Assembly: GCF_002368295.1 (NCBI RefSeq)
Contig: NZ_AP018248.1
Coordinates: 4,744,500 to 4,808,499 of the forward strand
Direction of reading: 5' to 3'
DNA length: 64,000 bases
From: Tolypothrix tenuis PCC 7101
GTDB lineage: Bacteria; Cyanobacteriota; Cyanobacteriia; Cyanobacteriales; Nostocaceae
The notes under the pieces are model-generated. The model worked only from the letters and a program-made list of their open reading frames with translations. It was not told the origin of the DNA and did no database searches. The position numbers and the translations under genes are program-made. Shown piece after piece: positions 27,301 to 34,278 of the stretch (position 1 is its first letter; every line of letters begins with the position of its first letter).

Positions 27301-27309
27301 CGAGGGTAA
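21304..27309 (+). CDS. Trifunctional Ser/Thr kinase - AAA ATPase - sensor histidine kinase
   Basis: ATG 21304 is chosen (AAGGTG about 8 bp upstream) over an in-frame TTG at 21262. The 2001-residue product has, in order: a kinase domain (about 5-270; VILKVL, HKDINPGN, IIDFGIAT, GTLAYLSPEQTGRMN); an AAA_16-type ATPase (P-loop GYAGIGKSAL about 345-354, Walker B-like LVIFLDDLQW); a long helical region (about 650-1320); GAF (about 1332-1500); two PAS domains (about 1505-1630 and 1665-1785); and a HisKA_3 dimerisation helix with AREIHDTLAQ (His near 1813) and HATPase (LTNAIKYAK about 1920, DNGQGFG). The catalytic loop is HKD rather than HRD. The architecture is typical of multicellular cyanobacteria. 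It should phosphorylate the adjacent response regulator, whose ATG lies 5 bp after the stop. Confidence 0.95.
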   Translation: MIALPDVAVNAKIYSSNNSVVYRGIKLSDHTPVILKVLKQDYPTASELTRYRQEYEITRSLNLDGAIKAYSQQEYQRTLIILLEDFGGESLAKWMHKRPDFCPMPLSAFLPLAINLTDILGKIHAANIIHKDINPGNIVLNPDTGVVKIIDFGIATQFNRTNPTFKSPHVLEGTLAYLSPEQTGRMNRLLDYRTDFYSLGVTFYELLTGYLPFPTTDILELVHCHIAKQPPPPHELNATIPKPVSDIVLKLMAKNAEERYQSAWGIKADLEICADQLKKIGQIHSIQLGLLDIRDQFQIPQKLYGRDREVAMLLAAFERVASSQEHVEKTSEQAQTSKPTFKVEMMLVSGYAGIGKSALVQEIYKPITAKRGYFIWGKFDQFQRNIPYSAIADALQKLVQQILGEPDEQLQQWRSQLLKALGSNGQIIIDVIPEVELIIGKQAPVAEVGSAEAQNRFNRVFQQFVRVFCSQSHPLVIFLDDLQWIDSATLKLIELMLLDEQTQHLFLIGAYRDNEVSPTHPLRLLQERVRKQGVVLGEIILAPLTLEPLSQLIAETLHQNTETIRPLAELVLRKTEGNPFFVGEFLRMLYGENLLTFNAKNLCWQWNIAEIQAQNITDNVVELLLHKLKKLPDDTRYILQLAACVGAEFDLDTLAIVCEKTAQEVFRDLLAAIQAGLIQPLSELDENLLIKEYKFLHDRVQQAAYALIDESHKQVVHLQIGRNLLENTLTERLSEQIFEIIDHLNHGIELIFEQSQRDEIARLNLMAGQKALAATAYEAAFNYFNVGLKLLNGESWQSAYDLTLALYLEAAQAAYLSGHFDEMHIFVEEVLNHAKTDLDKLKAYDSQIQACLSQGDPKEALRIGLEVLKLLGVKLVETPSQLDVKAGLTQTASLLTGQEIEDLIDLPEMTTPVALAAIYVLANIVAAAFMVSPALMVLIVCRMVNLSVENGNVTWSSLSYAAYGMTLCGVVQDTELGYRFGKLALSLIERLNDNKGNAKALLVVGSHVMHWREHLRKSLPILVDGYQSGVETGDFEFAAYCAFNFCYYSYFSGQELTELEQQTAIYSKATSQIRRENPFNWLSMLRQTILNLLGQSENPSCLIGCIYNEEQALSRAISVKDGTGIHHFYLNKLILCYLFGEYHQASQTAILAEQYLGEVTALISVPLFHFYDSLVILNLLANTSNSEKKAWLNRVNINQERMQKWAHDAPMNYLHKFHLVEAEKARVLGQVMEAEEFFEQAISGAAENEFIQEEALAYELAAKFYLERGRTKIAQTYMKEAHYCYERWGATAKVKDLETRYPQLFPQQSARDGTPIRTTSGTTSNCSDVALDLATVMKASQAISSEIELERLLRSLMQILIENAGAQTGFLILENSGEWLIEAACELADAESVCATRVLQSLPTKNHLPESIIQYVIRTHESIILNDATREGNFTNEPYIQQHQTQSLLCLPLLNQNKLVGVLYLENQLATGAFTPERAQLLHLLSTQAAIAIENARLYSKVRESESKMTQFLEAIPVCVAVVDKWGHPYYFNQRATQLLAKDIDSSVTLDQLTEVYQAYQAGTAQKYPTERMPLFRALRGEHTRVDDIEIYHQNAKIPIEAWGTPVFDEQGNLTYAIAAFQDITERKQAEKLLADYNCTLEQQVAQRTAALQKSEAELRDVYDELRLREQELRVITDALPVCITYVDAKQHYRFANRTYEEWFARSQDEILGKHIRETLDDAVYQVMQPYINQALAGQITTYEAEIPCVLGKKYISNSLIPDFDANGQVKGYYGLITDISEQRNAALRERKRAEAASILEERNRMAREIHDTLAQAFTGILVQVGAATQVLEDDLEATQAHLEMIDELARIGLAEARRSVTALRPQLLEEGDLSSALNRLVTQMRSATDDTALIYAIQGTAYPLPAEVENNLLRIGQEALTNAIKYAKADEIRLELVYGDAETTLSIKDNGQGFGVGSIPSVGGFGLLGMSERAERIGAQLRIASQLGQGTEIIVIVNRG

Positions 27310-27314
27310 GAATC

Positions 27315-27947
27315 ATGCTTGGTCAATCCACTACAATTCGTGTTTTAATTGTTGACGATCACGCCATTGTCAGACAAGGATTGGCAACCATCATTAATCG
27401 CGATCCCGAAATGACAGTAATTGCTCAAGCAGAAGATGGAGAAGCGGCGATCGCTTGTTTTGGTGAACATCAACCGGATGTGACTTTGATGGATTTGCGA
27501 ATGCCGCAGATGGGAGGAGTGGCAGCCATTACTGCTATTTGTAACCAATTTAAACCTGCCCGAATTATTGTGCTAACCACATACGATGGCGATGAAGATA
27601 TCTATCGCGGATTGCAGGCAGGCGCGAAAGGCTATCTGCTCAAGGATGCAAAACCCAACGAACTGCTTAATGCCATTCGCATGGTTTATCGCGGTCAGCA
27701 GTACATTCCACCGGAGGTGGGGGCAAAGCTAGTACAGCGTATGAGTAACCCAGAACTGAGCGAACGAGAGCTAGAGGTACTGGGTTTAATGGCGCAAGGA
27801 ATGAGTAATTCAGATATTGCAACGGCTCTAACTATTGGCGAAAGCACAGTCAAATCTCACGTTAATCGCATTCTGAGTAAATTGGGAGTAAGCGATCGCA
27901 CTCAAGCTGTGATTATTGCGGTAAAACGCGGGATTGTCAGTTTGTAG
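27315..27947 (+). CDS. NarL/FixJ-type response regulator
   Basis: The product has 210 residues. The receiver domain (about 8-125) has the acidic pair DD (14-15), phosphoacceptor Asp60 in TLMDLRMP, Thr in VLTTYDG and Lys in GYLLKDA. The C-terminal LuxR-type helix-turn-helix (about 145-208) has LSERELEVLGLMAQGMSNSD and STVKSHVNRILSKLGV. It is the cognate DNA-binding partner of the preceding HisKA_3-class histidine kinase, being translated 5 bp after it. Its target may include the adjacent redox cluster, which starts about 300 bp downstream on the same strand; that is inference from position. Confidence 0.95.
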   Translation: MLGQSTTIRVLIVDDHAIVRQGLATIINRDPEMTVIAQAEDGEAAIACFGEHQPDVTLMDLRMPQMGGVAAITAICNQFKPARIIVLTTYDGDEDIYRGLQAGAKGYLLKDAKPNELLNAIRMVYRGQQYIPPEVGAKLVQRMSNPELSERELEVLGLMAQGMSNSDIATALTIGESTVKSHVNRILSKLGVSDRTQAVIIAVKRGIVSL

Positions 27948-27970
27948 GCTGTGCTTTTGGTTAACTTTCG

Positions 27971-28137
27971 ATTCCAACTTTAGTTGGAGTTAGTCTTCCA
28001 TTATCAGATGGGTTAAGCGATAATCCATTCGACTAAATAAAAGTGCCAACTGTGAGTGGACGACAAACCAAAGTCAATTGCATATATTAAATTCATACAA
28101 ACACAGATAGTAATTCAGTTGCCAGATTCAAGATTAT
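27971..28137 (+). repeat. Upstream cassette, copy A
   Basis: About 167 bp closely matched at 32422-32590 and partly at 34540-34641. Shared blocks include AACTGTGAGTGGACGACAAA, TTGCATATATTAAATT and TTGCCAGATTCAAG. Copy A begins with a perfect palindrome, TCCAAC-TTTA-GTTGGA (27973-27988), that is partly lost in copy B. It lies in the 298-bp gap before the cupin gene. Position and conservation suggest a duplicated promoter/operator region. Confidence 0.75.
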
Positions 28138-28245
28138 TGGTCTCATCTTCAACTCAGAATCGGAAACAGAGTTGATGGTAGCCATTATCTTTGCAAGTAA
28201 TCAAGAGCTTTGATCCTCAATTGCACAATTATAAGAGGTAAAACC

Positions 28246-28740
28246 ATGAGTACTGAATTCAGTAAAAACAAAGTTGCAATTGTCAGCCAGGGCGAATACC
28301 TCAATTGGTTCGATACAATGCCTGGTGAGCAAATGGCTATCCGGGTGCATAGCAGAGATGTTGGTGGGGCTTTTACAATCATCGAAGCGCGTGTCCCGCC
28401 ATTCTCAGGCCCACCGCTTCACTATCACAAAGATAGGGAGGAAATATTTGAAGTACTGGAAGGCAGATTTCGCTTCCACTGTGCAGGTAAAGAGTTTGAG
28501 GCTGGGCCAGGAACGTCGGTTGTTGTACCCCGTAACAGCATACATGGATGGGTGAACCTGGGGCCGGGAGTAGCTCGGTTGCTTTTCACCTTTGTACCTG
28601 GCGATATGGACGAATTTTTCCCCCAAATAGGCCAAACGCCCCCCGAAGGTTGGACGGAACTGGCATATCGTTATGACACCTGGATCGTCGGAGAACCCCT
28701 TTCCATTAGTAAAAATGAGCAGCATTCACATGGGCAATAA
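28246..28740 (+). CDS. Cupin-domain protein
   Basis: ATG 28246 follows AAGAGG at 28232-28237, so it is preferred to earlier non-ATG starts in the same frame. The product has 164 residues, a single cupin barrel. Motif 1 is PPLHYHKDREEIFEVLEG with metal-ligand candidates His59, His61 and Glu65; motif 2 is VVVPRNSIHGWVN with His100. Small cupins of this type are often dioxygenase- or isomerase-like, or simple binding proteins, and the substrate cannot be told. It is the first gene of the redox/detoxification cluster and lies downstream of cassette A. Confidence 0.88.
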   Translation: MSTEFSKNKVAIVSQGEYLNWFDTMPGEQMAIRVHSRDVGGAFTIIEARVPPFSGPPLHYHKDREEIFEVLEGRFRFHCAGKEFEAGPGTSVVVPRNSIHGWVNLGPGVARLLFTFVPGDMDEFFPQIGQTPPEGWTELAYRYDTWIVGEPLSISKNEQHSHGQ

Positions 28741-28892
28741 GTTTGTGAACTGCCAAAGGCGGCACTTCGCGATCGCCCCATTGCACTTAATTTAGCAAGG
28801 ACAAAACTAACCCAGATGTCTGCAATGGGAGGCGTATAAAAACGCACGTCCAGGTTTGCACAATTAACCAATACACAACAACGGAGACTCTC

Positions 28893-29732
28893 ATGCCTTA
28901 CATTACTGTTGGTCAAGAAAATTCTGGCAACATCGATATTTACTATGAAGATCTCGGCGCAGGCCAACCTGTCGTGCTAATCCACGGATTTCCGTTGAGC
29001 GGACACTCCTGGGAAAAGCAGGTATTATTTCTGCTGAATCAGGGGTATCGAGTTATCACTTATGATCGCCGAGGATTTGGCAATTCCAGCCAGCCGTCCT
29101 TTGGCTATGACTACGACACCTTCGCAGCAGATCTCAACACACTCATGACCAAACTTGACCTGCGCGATGCGGTGCTGGTTGGCTTTTCTATGGGGACAGG
29201 CGAAGTCACTCGCTATCTTGGCAAGTACGGCTCAGATCGCGTCAGTAAAGCTGTGCTGATGGCTCCTGTTCCACCTTTTCTGCTGAAGACAGATGATAAC
29301 CCAGAAGGTGTCGATCAAAGCGTTTTCGATGGAATTATGAAAGCGATTGTTGAAGACCGTCCAGCTTATTTTTCTGCATTCTTCAGAGATTTCTTCAACG
29401 TAGATCTACTGCTTGGAGACCGCATCAGCCATGAAGCGATTCAAGCAAGTTGGAATGTTGCAGTAGGAGCCTCTGCTAAGGCGACTCTAGACTGTGTGCC
29501 ATCGTGGTTGACTGATTTTCGTGACGATCTGCCCCGCATCGACGTGCCAACTTTAATTATTCACGGAGATAGCGATCGCATTCTGCCATTTGAGTCTACC
29601 GCAGCAAGACTACCACAGTTAATCAAAAACAGTCGTTTGGTGGTGATACCTGGCGGCCCCCATGCCATCAACTGGACTCATGCAGATCAAATCAATCCTG
29701 CACTGTTGGACTTTCTCAAAGGACATTTATAG
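28893..29732 (+). CDS. Alpha/beta hydrolase (non-haem haloperoxidase/arylesterase type)
   Basis: The product has 279 residues. The catalytic triad is readable: nucleophile Ser99 in VGFSMGTGE, Asp in HGDSDRILPF, and His in GGPHAINWTH. The oxyanion HGFPLSG motif and the YDRRGFGNSS segment are typical of the cofactor-free haloperoxidase/arylesterase group. It likely hydrolyses small esters or perhydrolyses acids; physiological substrate unknown. The gene is complete, with its ATG shortly after CAACGGAGA. It lies 152 bp after the cupin gene and before a decayed SDR end. Confidence 0.92.
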   Translation: MPYITVGQENSGNIDIYYEDLGAGQPVVLIHGFPLSGHSWEKQVLFLLNQGYRVITYDRRGFGNSSQPSFGYDYDTFAADLNTLMTKLDLRDAVLVGFSMGTGEVTRYLGKYGSDRVSKAVLMAPVPPFLLKTDDNPEGVDQSVFDGIMKAIVEDRPAYFSAFFRDFFNVDLLLGDRISHEAIQASWNVAVGASAKATLDCVPSWLTDFRDDLPRIDVPTLIIHGDSDRILPFESTAARLPQLIKNSRLVVIPGGPHAINWTHADQINPALLDFLKGHL

Positions 29733-29792
29733 GCATTACGAGTTGTGATCCGTCAGGCCCCTGGTTGATTACTGGGGGATATAAGCGCCCAA

Positions 29793-29888
29793 GGTCAACA
29801 CAAACAAACCACCCCTACGCTTATCTCTATGCACAGATACACTTTAGGCAATTGGCGAATTCTGGCTGAGTCCACTAACTACAGATAA
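29793..29888 (+). pseudogene. Remnant of an SDR gene 3' end
   Basis: This noncoding stretch matches the end of the intact SDR gene at 34701-35531: AACCACCCCTACGCTTA, then, after an internal loss of about 50 bp, TGGCGAA-CTCTGGCTGAGTC and CTACAGATAAGGAGT. The same junction continues into the start of the medium-chain reductase gene (29900) here, and into a decayed reductase copy at 35542. So an SDR-reductase pair was duplicated, and this copy lost the SDR. Confidence 0.75.
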
Positions 29889-29899
29889 GGAGTTGAAAG

Positions 29900-30898
29900 A
29901 TGGAGTCATTATCAACGATGCACGCACTAATTGTAGATGATTTTCAAACTGCAACATTTCGTGCTGCCGAAATTCCGCGACCAGAACCTAGTGCTAACCA
30001 AGTTTTAGTACAAATTAAGGCAAGTGGTGTGAACCCACTCGACAGCAAAATCCGCACAGGTAAAGCACCTCATACTCAATCTGTATTTCCTGCTGTGCTG
30101 GGATGCGATCTGGCTGGGGTCGTTGAAGCAGTTGGACAAGACGTTACCGCATTCAAAGTTGGCGATCGAGTCTACGGGCTGACAGGTGGAGTTGGTGGAC
30201 TGCAAGGTTCACTGGCTGAGTTTGCGGCTGTCGATGCCGATTTGTTGGCGAAAACACCAATTAACTTCAGTATGCGAGAAGCAGCTGCTTTACCCCTGGT
30301 ATTTTTGACCGCCTGGGAAGGACTGGTTGATCGGGCGAATGTCGGTGCAGGACATAGAGTTCTTGTACTCGGTGGTTCTGGCGGGGTTGGTCATATCGCT
30401 GTGCAGATTGCCAAAGCTCGTGGTGCTAAAGTGTTTGCAACTGCTTCAGTTGCCAAGCATGACATGGTGCGGCAACTCGGTGCAGTAGCGATCGACTATA
30501 ACAGCACATCAATTGAGCAAATCGTACAGACATTCACGGATGGGCAAGGGTTTGATATAGTCTATGACACAGTTGGGAGTTCTACCCTGGATGATGCGTT
30601 CAAGGCAGTACGCAATTACGGTCACGTCGTTAGTAACTATGGCTGGGGGACTCATTCTCTACTGACCCTCTCACGCAAGGCTGCAACATATTCTGGTGTG
30701 TTTGTACTTCTGCCTCTATTGACTGGCGAAGGTCGCGTTCATCATGGTGAGATTCTCCGCCAAGCCACCCAATTGGCAGAAGCTGGACAACTGCGTCCCG
30801 TGGTTGATCCTCGCCATTTTACTTTAGATACTGCACTGTCTGCCCATGAAGCGGTGGAACAAGGTACGGCTGTCAGCAAAATTGTCATCGATTTGTGA
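29900..30898 (+). CDS. Medium-chain NADP-dependent oxidoreductase (quinone oxidoreductase-like)
   Basis: The product has 332 residues. ATG 29900 follows AAGGAG at 29887-29892; a second ATG seven codons in (MHALIVDD) is also possible. The GroES-like N-terminal domain has ASGVNPLDSKIRTG and LGCDLAGVVEAVG. The Rossmann domain has LVLGGSGGVGHIAVQIAKARG (nucleotide-binding glycines about 158-164). The structural and catalytic zinc cysteines of alcohol dehydrogenases are absent, which places it with zinc-independent quinone/enone reductases. It probably reduces quinones or reactive enals/enones with NADPH. A decayed paralog lies at 35542-35759. Confidence 0.92.
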   Translation: MESLSTMHALIVDDFQTATFRAAEIPRPEPSANQVLVQIKASGVNPLDSKIRTGKAPHTQSVFPAVLGCDLAGVVEAVGQDVTAFKVGDRVYGLTGGVGGLQGSLAEFAAVDADLLAKTPINFSMREAAALPLVFLTAWEGLVDRANVGAGHRVLVLGGSGGVGHIAVQIAKARGAKVFATASVAKHDMVRQLGAVAIDYNSTSIEQIVQTFTDGQGFDIVYDTVGSSTLDDAFKAVRNYGHVVSNYGWGTHSLLTLSRKAATYSGVFVLLPLLTGEGRVHHGEILRQATQLAEAGQLRPVVDPRHFTLDTALSAHEAVEQGTAVSKIVIDL

Positions 30899-30978
30899 AC
30901 AGTGAACCACCAAAACCAATATTTTCACAACTTAAATAGGATTGTGATCGGCATGAATGTCCAACAAAAGAAATATGG

Positions 30979-32367
30979 ATGAATATGGAACATTACGACG
31001 ATATTATTATTGGTGGCGGCAAAGCGGGTAAAACTCTCGCACCTGCGCTAGTGGCAACTGGACGTAAAACTGCTTTGGTTGAACGTAGCCTAAACATGAT
31101 AGGTGGCACTTGCATTAATGTTGCTTGCATTCCTACCAAAACTATGGTGGCAAGTGCCAATGTTGCGAATATAGTCCGTAACAGTGACGCTTATGGTGTT
31201 AAAGTCCATGCTTCCACCCTTGATTTTGCAGAGGTGATTCGCCGCAAACGAATAGTTGTGCAATCGATGCGTGAAATGAACTTGCACAATCTAAAAATAG
31301 CTCTCGGTCACGAACTGATCGTTGGTACGGGACGCTTTGTTGCTCCTCAAACGATTGAAGTGGCGACAGATGAAGGCAATACTCGGTTAATCACCGCAGA
31401 ACGATTGTTTATTAACACAGGCACACGACCGTTGATTCCATCCATACCCGGACTTAAAGAAGCTGGGTTTTTGACTAGCGAGTCGATTATGGAGCTAGAG
31501 CAGTTGCCTGAACACTTACTTATTCTCGGTAGCGGCTATATTGGATTGGAGTTTGCTCAAATGTTCTGGCGCTTTGGTTCTCGCGTTAAGGTGATTGGAC
31601 AAAGTGAGCAAATTCTTTCACAGCAAGATCCAGATATTGCAATGGCGGTGCAGACATTGCTGGAACGAGAGGGTATTGAATTTCTACTGAATGCGAAAGT
31701 GTTAAAGGCTGATCGTGCTGGCAATGCAATCAAACTGCAAATCCAAGTTGCTAATCAGCAAATAGAGCTTCAAGGTTCACATTTGCTCGTCGCTGTTGGT
31801 CGTGTGCCAACTACCGATAGCTTAAATTTAGCTGCTGCTGGTGTGGCAACTGATGCTCGTGGATTTATTGTAGTTAACGATCGCCTAGAAACGAATGTAC
31901 CAGGTATTTGGGCGTTAGGCGACATCAATGGCTGCCCGCAATATACCCATGTGTCGCTGGACGATTATCGGATTATCAAAGCAAATTTGATTGATGGCGG
32001 CAACCGCAACACTAGCGATCGCCCAATTCCCTCCTGTCTGTTCATTGATCCAGAACTGGCGCATTTGGGGTTGACTGAAACTGAAGCACAGCAACAAGGG
32101 TATGCCATTCGAGTAGCAAAACTGGATGCCTCAGCCATTCCCAGAGCGAGAACACTAGGTAAAACTGATGGTTTGTTGAAGGCGATCGTGGATACTGAGA
32201 CAGGGCATATTCTCGGTGCTTCACTCTTGTGTCATGAAGCGGGTGAAGTGATTTCAACTGTGCAGATGGTGATGCAAGCTCAAATGCCTTACACTGTTTT
32301 GCGCGATGGTGTGTTGACTCATCCCACAATGACCGAAGGGTTAAATTTGCTGTTTTCAAAGATGTGA
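30979..32367 (+). CDS. FAD-dependent pyridine nucleotide-disulfide oxidoreductase (mercuric reductase-like)
   Basis: The product has 462 residues. FAD-binding IIGGGKAGKTLA is followed by the redox-active disulfide Cys45/Cys50 in GGTCINVACIPTKTM, an NAD(P)-binding ILGSGYIGLEFAQ, the second FAD motif GIWALGDINGCPQYTH, and the C-terminal interface HPTMTEG. The protein lacks an N-terminal HMA domain and the C-terminal vicinal cysteines needed for Hg(II) handover, so a general disulfide or quinone-type reductase role is more likely than mercury detoxification. The start ATG 30979 is followed two codons later by another ATG. The 80-bp gap to the reductase gene suggests cotranscription. Confidence 0.92.
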   Translation: MNMEHYDDIIIGGGKAGKTLAPALVATGRKTALVERSLNMIGGTCINVACIPTKTMVASANVANIVRNSDAYGVKVHASTLDFAEVIRRKRIVVQSMREMNLHNLKIALGHELIVGTGRFVAPQTIEVATDEGNTRLITAERLFINTGTRPLIPSIPGLKEAGFLTSESIMELEQLPEHLLILGSGYIGLEFAQMFWRFGSRVKVIGQSEQILSQQDPDIAMAVQTLLEREGIEFLLNAKVLKADRAGNAIKLQIQVANQQIELQGSHLLVAVGRVPTTDSLNLAAAGVATDARGFIVVNDRLETNVPGIWALGDINGCPQYTHVSLDDYRIIKANLIDGGNRNTSDRPIPSCLFIDPELAHLGLTETEAQQQGYAIRVAKLDASAIPRARTLGKTDGLLKAIVDTETGHILGASLLCHEAGEVISTVQMVMQAQMPYTVLRDGVLTHPTMTEGLNLLFSKM

Positions 32368-32390
32368 AGCAGCAAGTGCAGACATCTTAT

Positions 32391-32430
32391 AGTTGGAAGG
32401 GGAATTGAGTCATTTTATTGAATTCCAACT
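32391..32430 (+). other. Inverted repeat at end of flavoprotein gene
   Basis: AGTTGGAA (32391-32398) and TTCCAACT (32423-32430) form an 8-bp stem around a 24-nt loop, 23 bp after the stop codon. No T-run follows, so terminator function is doubtful. The right arm is the first part of cassette B. Confidence 0.35.
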
Positions 32431-32590
32431 AAAGTTTGAGTTACTCTTCCATTGTCAGATGGATTAAGCGATCGCCCACTCGATTAAATAAAAGTACCAA
32501 CTGTGAGTGGACGACAAACCAAAATCAATTGCATATATTAAATTTATGCAAACACAGATAGCAATCTAGTTGCCAGATTCAAGTTTGCTG
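32422..32590 (+). repeat. Upstream cassette, copy B
   Basis: This matches copy A (27971-28137) over nearly its whole length with scattered substitutions, including AACTGTGAGTGGACGACAAA and TTGCATATATTAAATTTA. It occupies most of the 306-bp gap before the DsbA-like gene. One difference creates a HIP1-like GCGATCGC where copy A has GCGATAATC. Confidence 0.75.
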
Positions 32591-32616
32591 ATACACATAG
32601 CACAAAGAGGGATGGA

Positions 32617-32646
32617 GGCGTAACCCCCCGCAAGCATCACTTGCGG
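32617..32646 (+). repeat. Dispersed palindromic repeat upstream of DsbA-like gene
   Basis: GGCGTAACCCCCCGCAAGCA (from 32617) is a variant of the Nostocales repeat GGCGTAGCCCGCCGCAGGCA. Its right half folds into CCGCAAG-CATCA-CTTGCGG (32628-32646). It lies shortly before the ribosome-binding site of the next gene (CGGAGG near 32662). A second family member is inside that gene at 33172. Confidence 0.55.
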
Positions 32647-32673
32647 TAAACATACTTCCCCTCGGAGGTTCCA

Positions 32674-33249
32674 GTGAACAATGACCGTCAACACCGTTTA
32701 TTATTCCCACCTTCAACCCAAGATCGTAAACAAGGGCTGTTAAGTGCCTCTGTGGTACTGGTGATGTATGGAGATTACCAATGTCAAGAGAGTGCGGAGG
32801 TTTATCGGTTGTTGAAAGTCATTGGGCGACAACTGAGTATTTCGTTAGGGGAGGATTATTTGTGCTTTATTTTCCGTCATTTTCCCCAGATAAAAATTCA
32901 TTCTCAAGCTTTACGTGCGGCTGAAGCGGCTGAAGCAGCAGCTGTTCAAGGTCAGTTTTGGCAAATACATGACATTTTGTTTATTCACCAACAACAGTTA
33001 GCAGATGGTTATTTAGTAGAGTATGCCAACGATCTAGGACTCGATATCTCCCAATTTTTGCAAGATATGTGTAAGCATCTGCATCTTGAGCGCATCAATC
33101 AAGATATCGAAAGTGGCACCCGCAGTGGAGTAACAGCTACCCCAGCGTTGTTTATTAATGGCATTCGGTATGGCGTAGGCTTAGCCCGCCGCAGGCATCG
33201 CTGGAATATGGAGCAGTTAATAGCAGCCATTGTCAATACAGCAAATTGA
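32674..33249 (+). CDS. DsbA-like thioredoxin-fold protein with CxxS active site
   Basis: The GTG start at 32674 is chosen because CGGAGG lies about 7 bp upstream and there is no in-frame ATG nearby. The product has 191 residues with a DsbA-type fold: MYGDYQCQES at the active-site position, FRHFPQIKIHSQALRAAEAA, the helical insert, and the cis-Pro loop TPALFING. The usual DFxCPYC motif is replaced by Cys37-Gln-Glu-Ser40, so only one active-site cysteine remains, suggesting an isomerase, glutathione-dependent or non-redox role. No signal peptide is visible. Near the C-terminus an in-frame palindromic repeat (33172-33201) adds about ten residues (GVGLARRRHR). Confidence 0.85.
   Translation: MNNDRQHRLLFPPSTQDRKQGLLSASVVLVMYGDYQCQESAEVYRLLKVIGRQLSISLGEDYLCFIFRHFPQIKIHSQALRAAEAAEAAAVQGQFWQIHDILFIHQQQLADGYLVEYANDLGLDISQFLQDMCKHLHLERINQDIESGTRSGVTATPALFINGIRYGVGLARRRHRWNMEQLIAAIVNTAN
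33172..33201 (+). repeat. Palindromic repeat inserted in the DsbA-like coding sequence
   Basis: GGCGTAGGCTTAGCCCGCCG followed by CAGGCATCGC belongs to the same family as 32617. It is read in frame as GVGLARRRH between FINGIRY and WNMEQLIAAI, where related proteins normally run straight on (NG-x-x-Y/W-x-G-x-W). It therefore looks like an insertion that kept the frame. Confidence 0.55.
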
Positions 33250-33298
33250 GCCAGTCAAAGACTAATCAAGTCAGTGTTAGTTTATTTAGGAATATATC

Positions 33299-34174
33299 AT
33301 GACGAATCAAACATCATCTCGCGTGTGGCTGATTACAGGCAGTTCTACGGGCTTTGGTCGGATTTTAGCTGAAGCTGCTTTGGCTCAAGGCGATCGTGTC
33401 ATTGCAACGGCTCGTGATGTCAGCAAAATTCAAGATTTAGAGCAGCAATATCCACAGACGGGAAAGGCAGTGCGTTTAGATGTTACCGATCCAGCAACCA
33501 TTCAAACGGCTGTGCGGAGTGGTTTAGCCGCATTTACCAAAATTGATGTGCTGGTGAACAACGCGGGCTATGGATTGATGGGTGCAATTGAGGAAGTAAG
33601 CGACCAGGAAATTCGTGACCAATTTGAAACTAACTTCTTTGGGCTGTTAAATGTGACTCGTGCCGTCATTCCGACATTCAAGAAACAAGGCGTTGGTCAT
33701 ATCTTGAATATTTCTTCAATAGGCGGACGGAAAACATTTCCTACGATGGGGCTATATCATGCTTCTAAATTTGCAGTCGAAGGACTTTCAGAGACCCTTG
33801 CACAAGAACTTATACCTTTTGGCATTAAGGTGACAATTGTTGAACCAGGAGGCTTTGAGACCGACTTTTCAGGTCGCTCTTTGATTACGGCAAAGCAAAT
33901 GCCAGAGTACAATTCTCTCCGGGCGGAAGTGGTCAAAATTGCCGCCGAACAACCTCGTGGTCATGTACCAACGGGTGTTCTAGCAATGTTGAAAGTGGTG
34001 GAATTACCTGATCCGCCGCTTCACTTAGCGATCGGCCCCAATGCACTACCAACGATCGTTCAAAAACTTTCCTCAGATATCGAAGAATATCAGCGCTTTG
34101 AGCATATCTGGCAAGACTCTACCGCTAATGCGGGCGTGGGATTTAATTTTTCTAGCCTCACCCAGCAAGTTTAG
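33299..34174 (+). CDS. Short-chain dehydrogenase/reductase (SDR) 1
   Basis: The product has 291 residues, a classical SDR: cofactor motif TGSSTGFG (13-20), NNAG (87-90), catalytic Ser140, Tyr153 and Lys157 (YHASK), and PGGFETDF after it. RD at residues 39-40 after the second beta strand suggests NADP(H). Substrate unknown; related proteins reduce carbonyls in detoxification clusters. ATG 33299 follows AGGAA. It is a paralog of SDR 2 (34701), sharing most of the sequence around the active site (FGLLNVTRAV, FAVEG). 49 bp after the DsbA-like gene. Confidence 0.93.
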   Translation: MTNQTSSRVWLITGSSTGFGRILAEAALAQGDRVIATARDVSKIQDLEQQYPQTGKAVRLDVTDPATIQTAVRSGLAAFTKIDVLVNNAGYGLMGAIEEVSDQEIRDQFETNFFGLLNVTRAVIPTFKKQGVGHILNISSIGGRKTFPTMGLYHASKFAVEGLSETLAQELIPFGIKVTIVEPGGFETDFSGRSLITAKQMPEYNSLRAEVVKIAAEQPRGHVPTGVLAMLKVVELPDPPLHLAIGPNALPTIVQKLSSDIEEYQRFEHIWQDSTANAGVGFNFSSLTQQV

Positions 34175-34278
34175 AAACAAAGCTGGGGTAGCACCTGCTT
34201 TGTATAGCGATTAGCGATCGCTGGAATTTACCTCACACATGAAGCAGCAAGAACTAAATTGCTGAAGGATAACTCACT

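Noticed and set aside
27973..27988. TCCAAC-TTTA-GTTGGA as an intrinsic terminator of the response regulator
   Set aside because: The stem is only 6 bp and no T-run follows; as it is part of a duplicated upstream cassette, an operator role is more likely.
30979..32367. Mercury resistance (merA) assignment
   Set aside because: It lacks the N-terminal HMA domain, the C-terminal vicinal cysteines and any mer neighbour genes.
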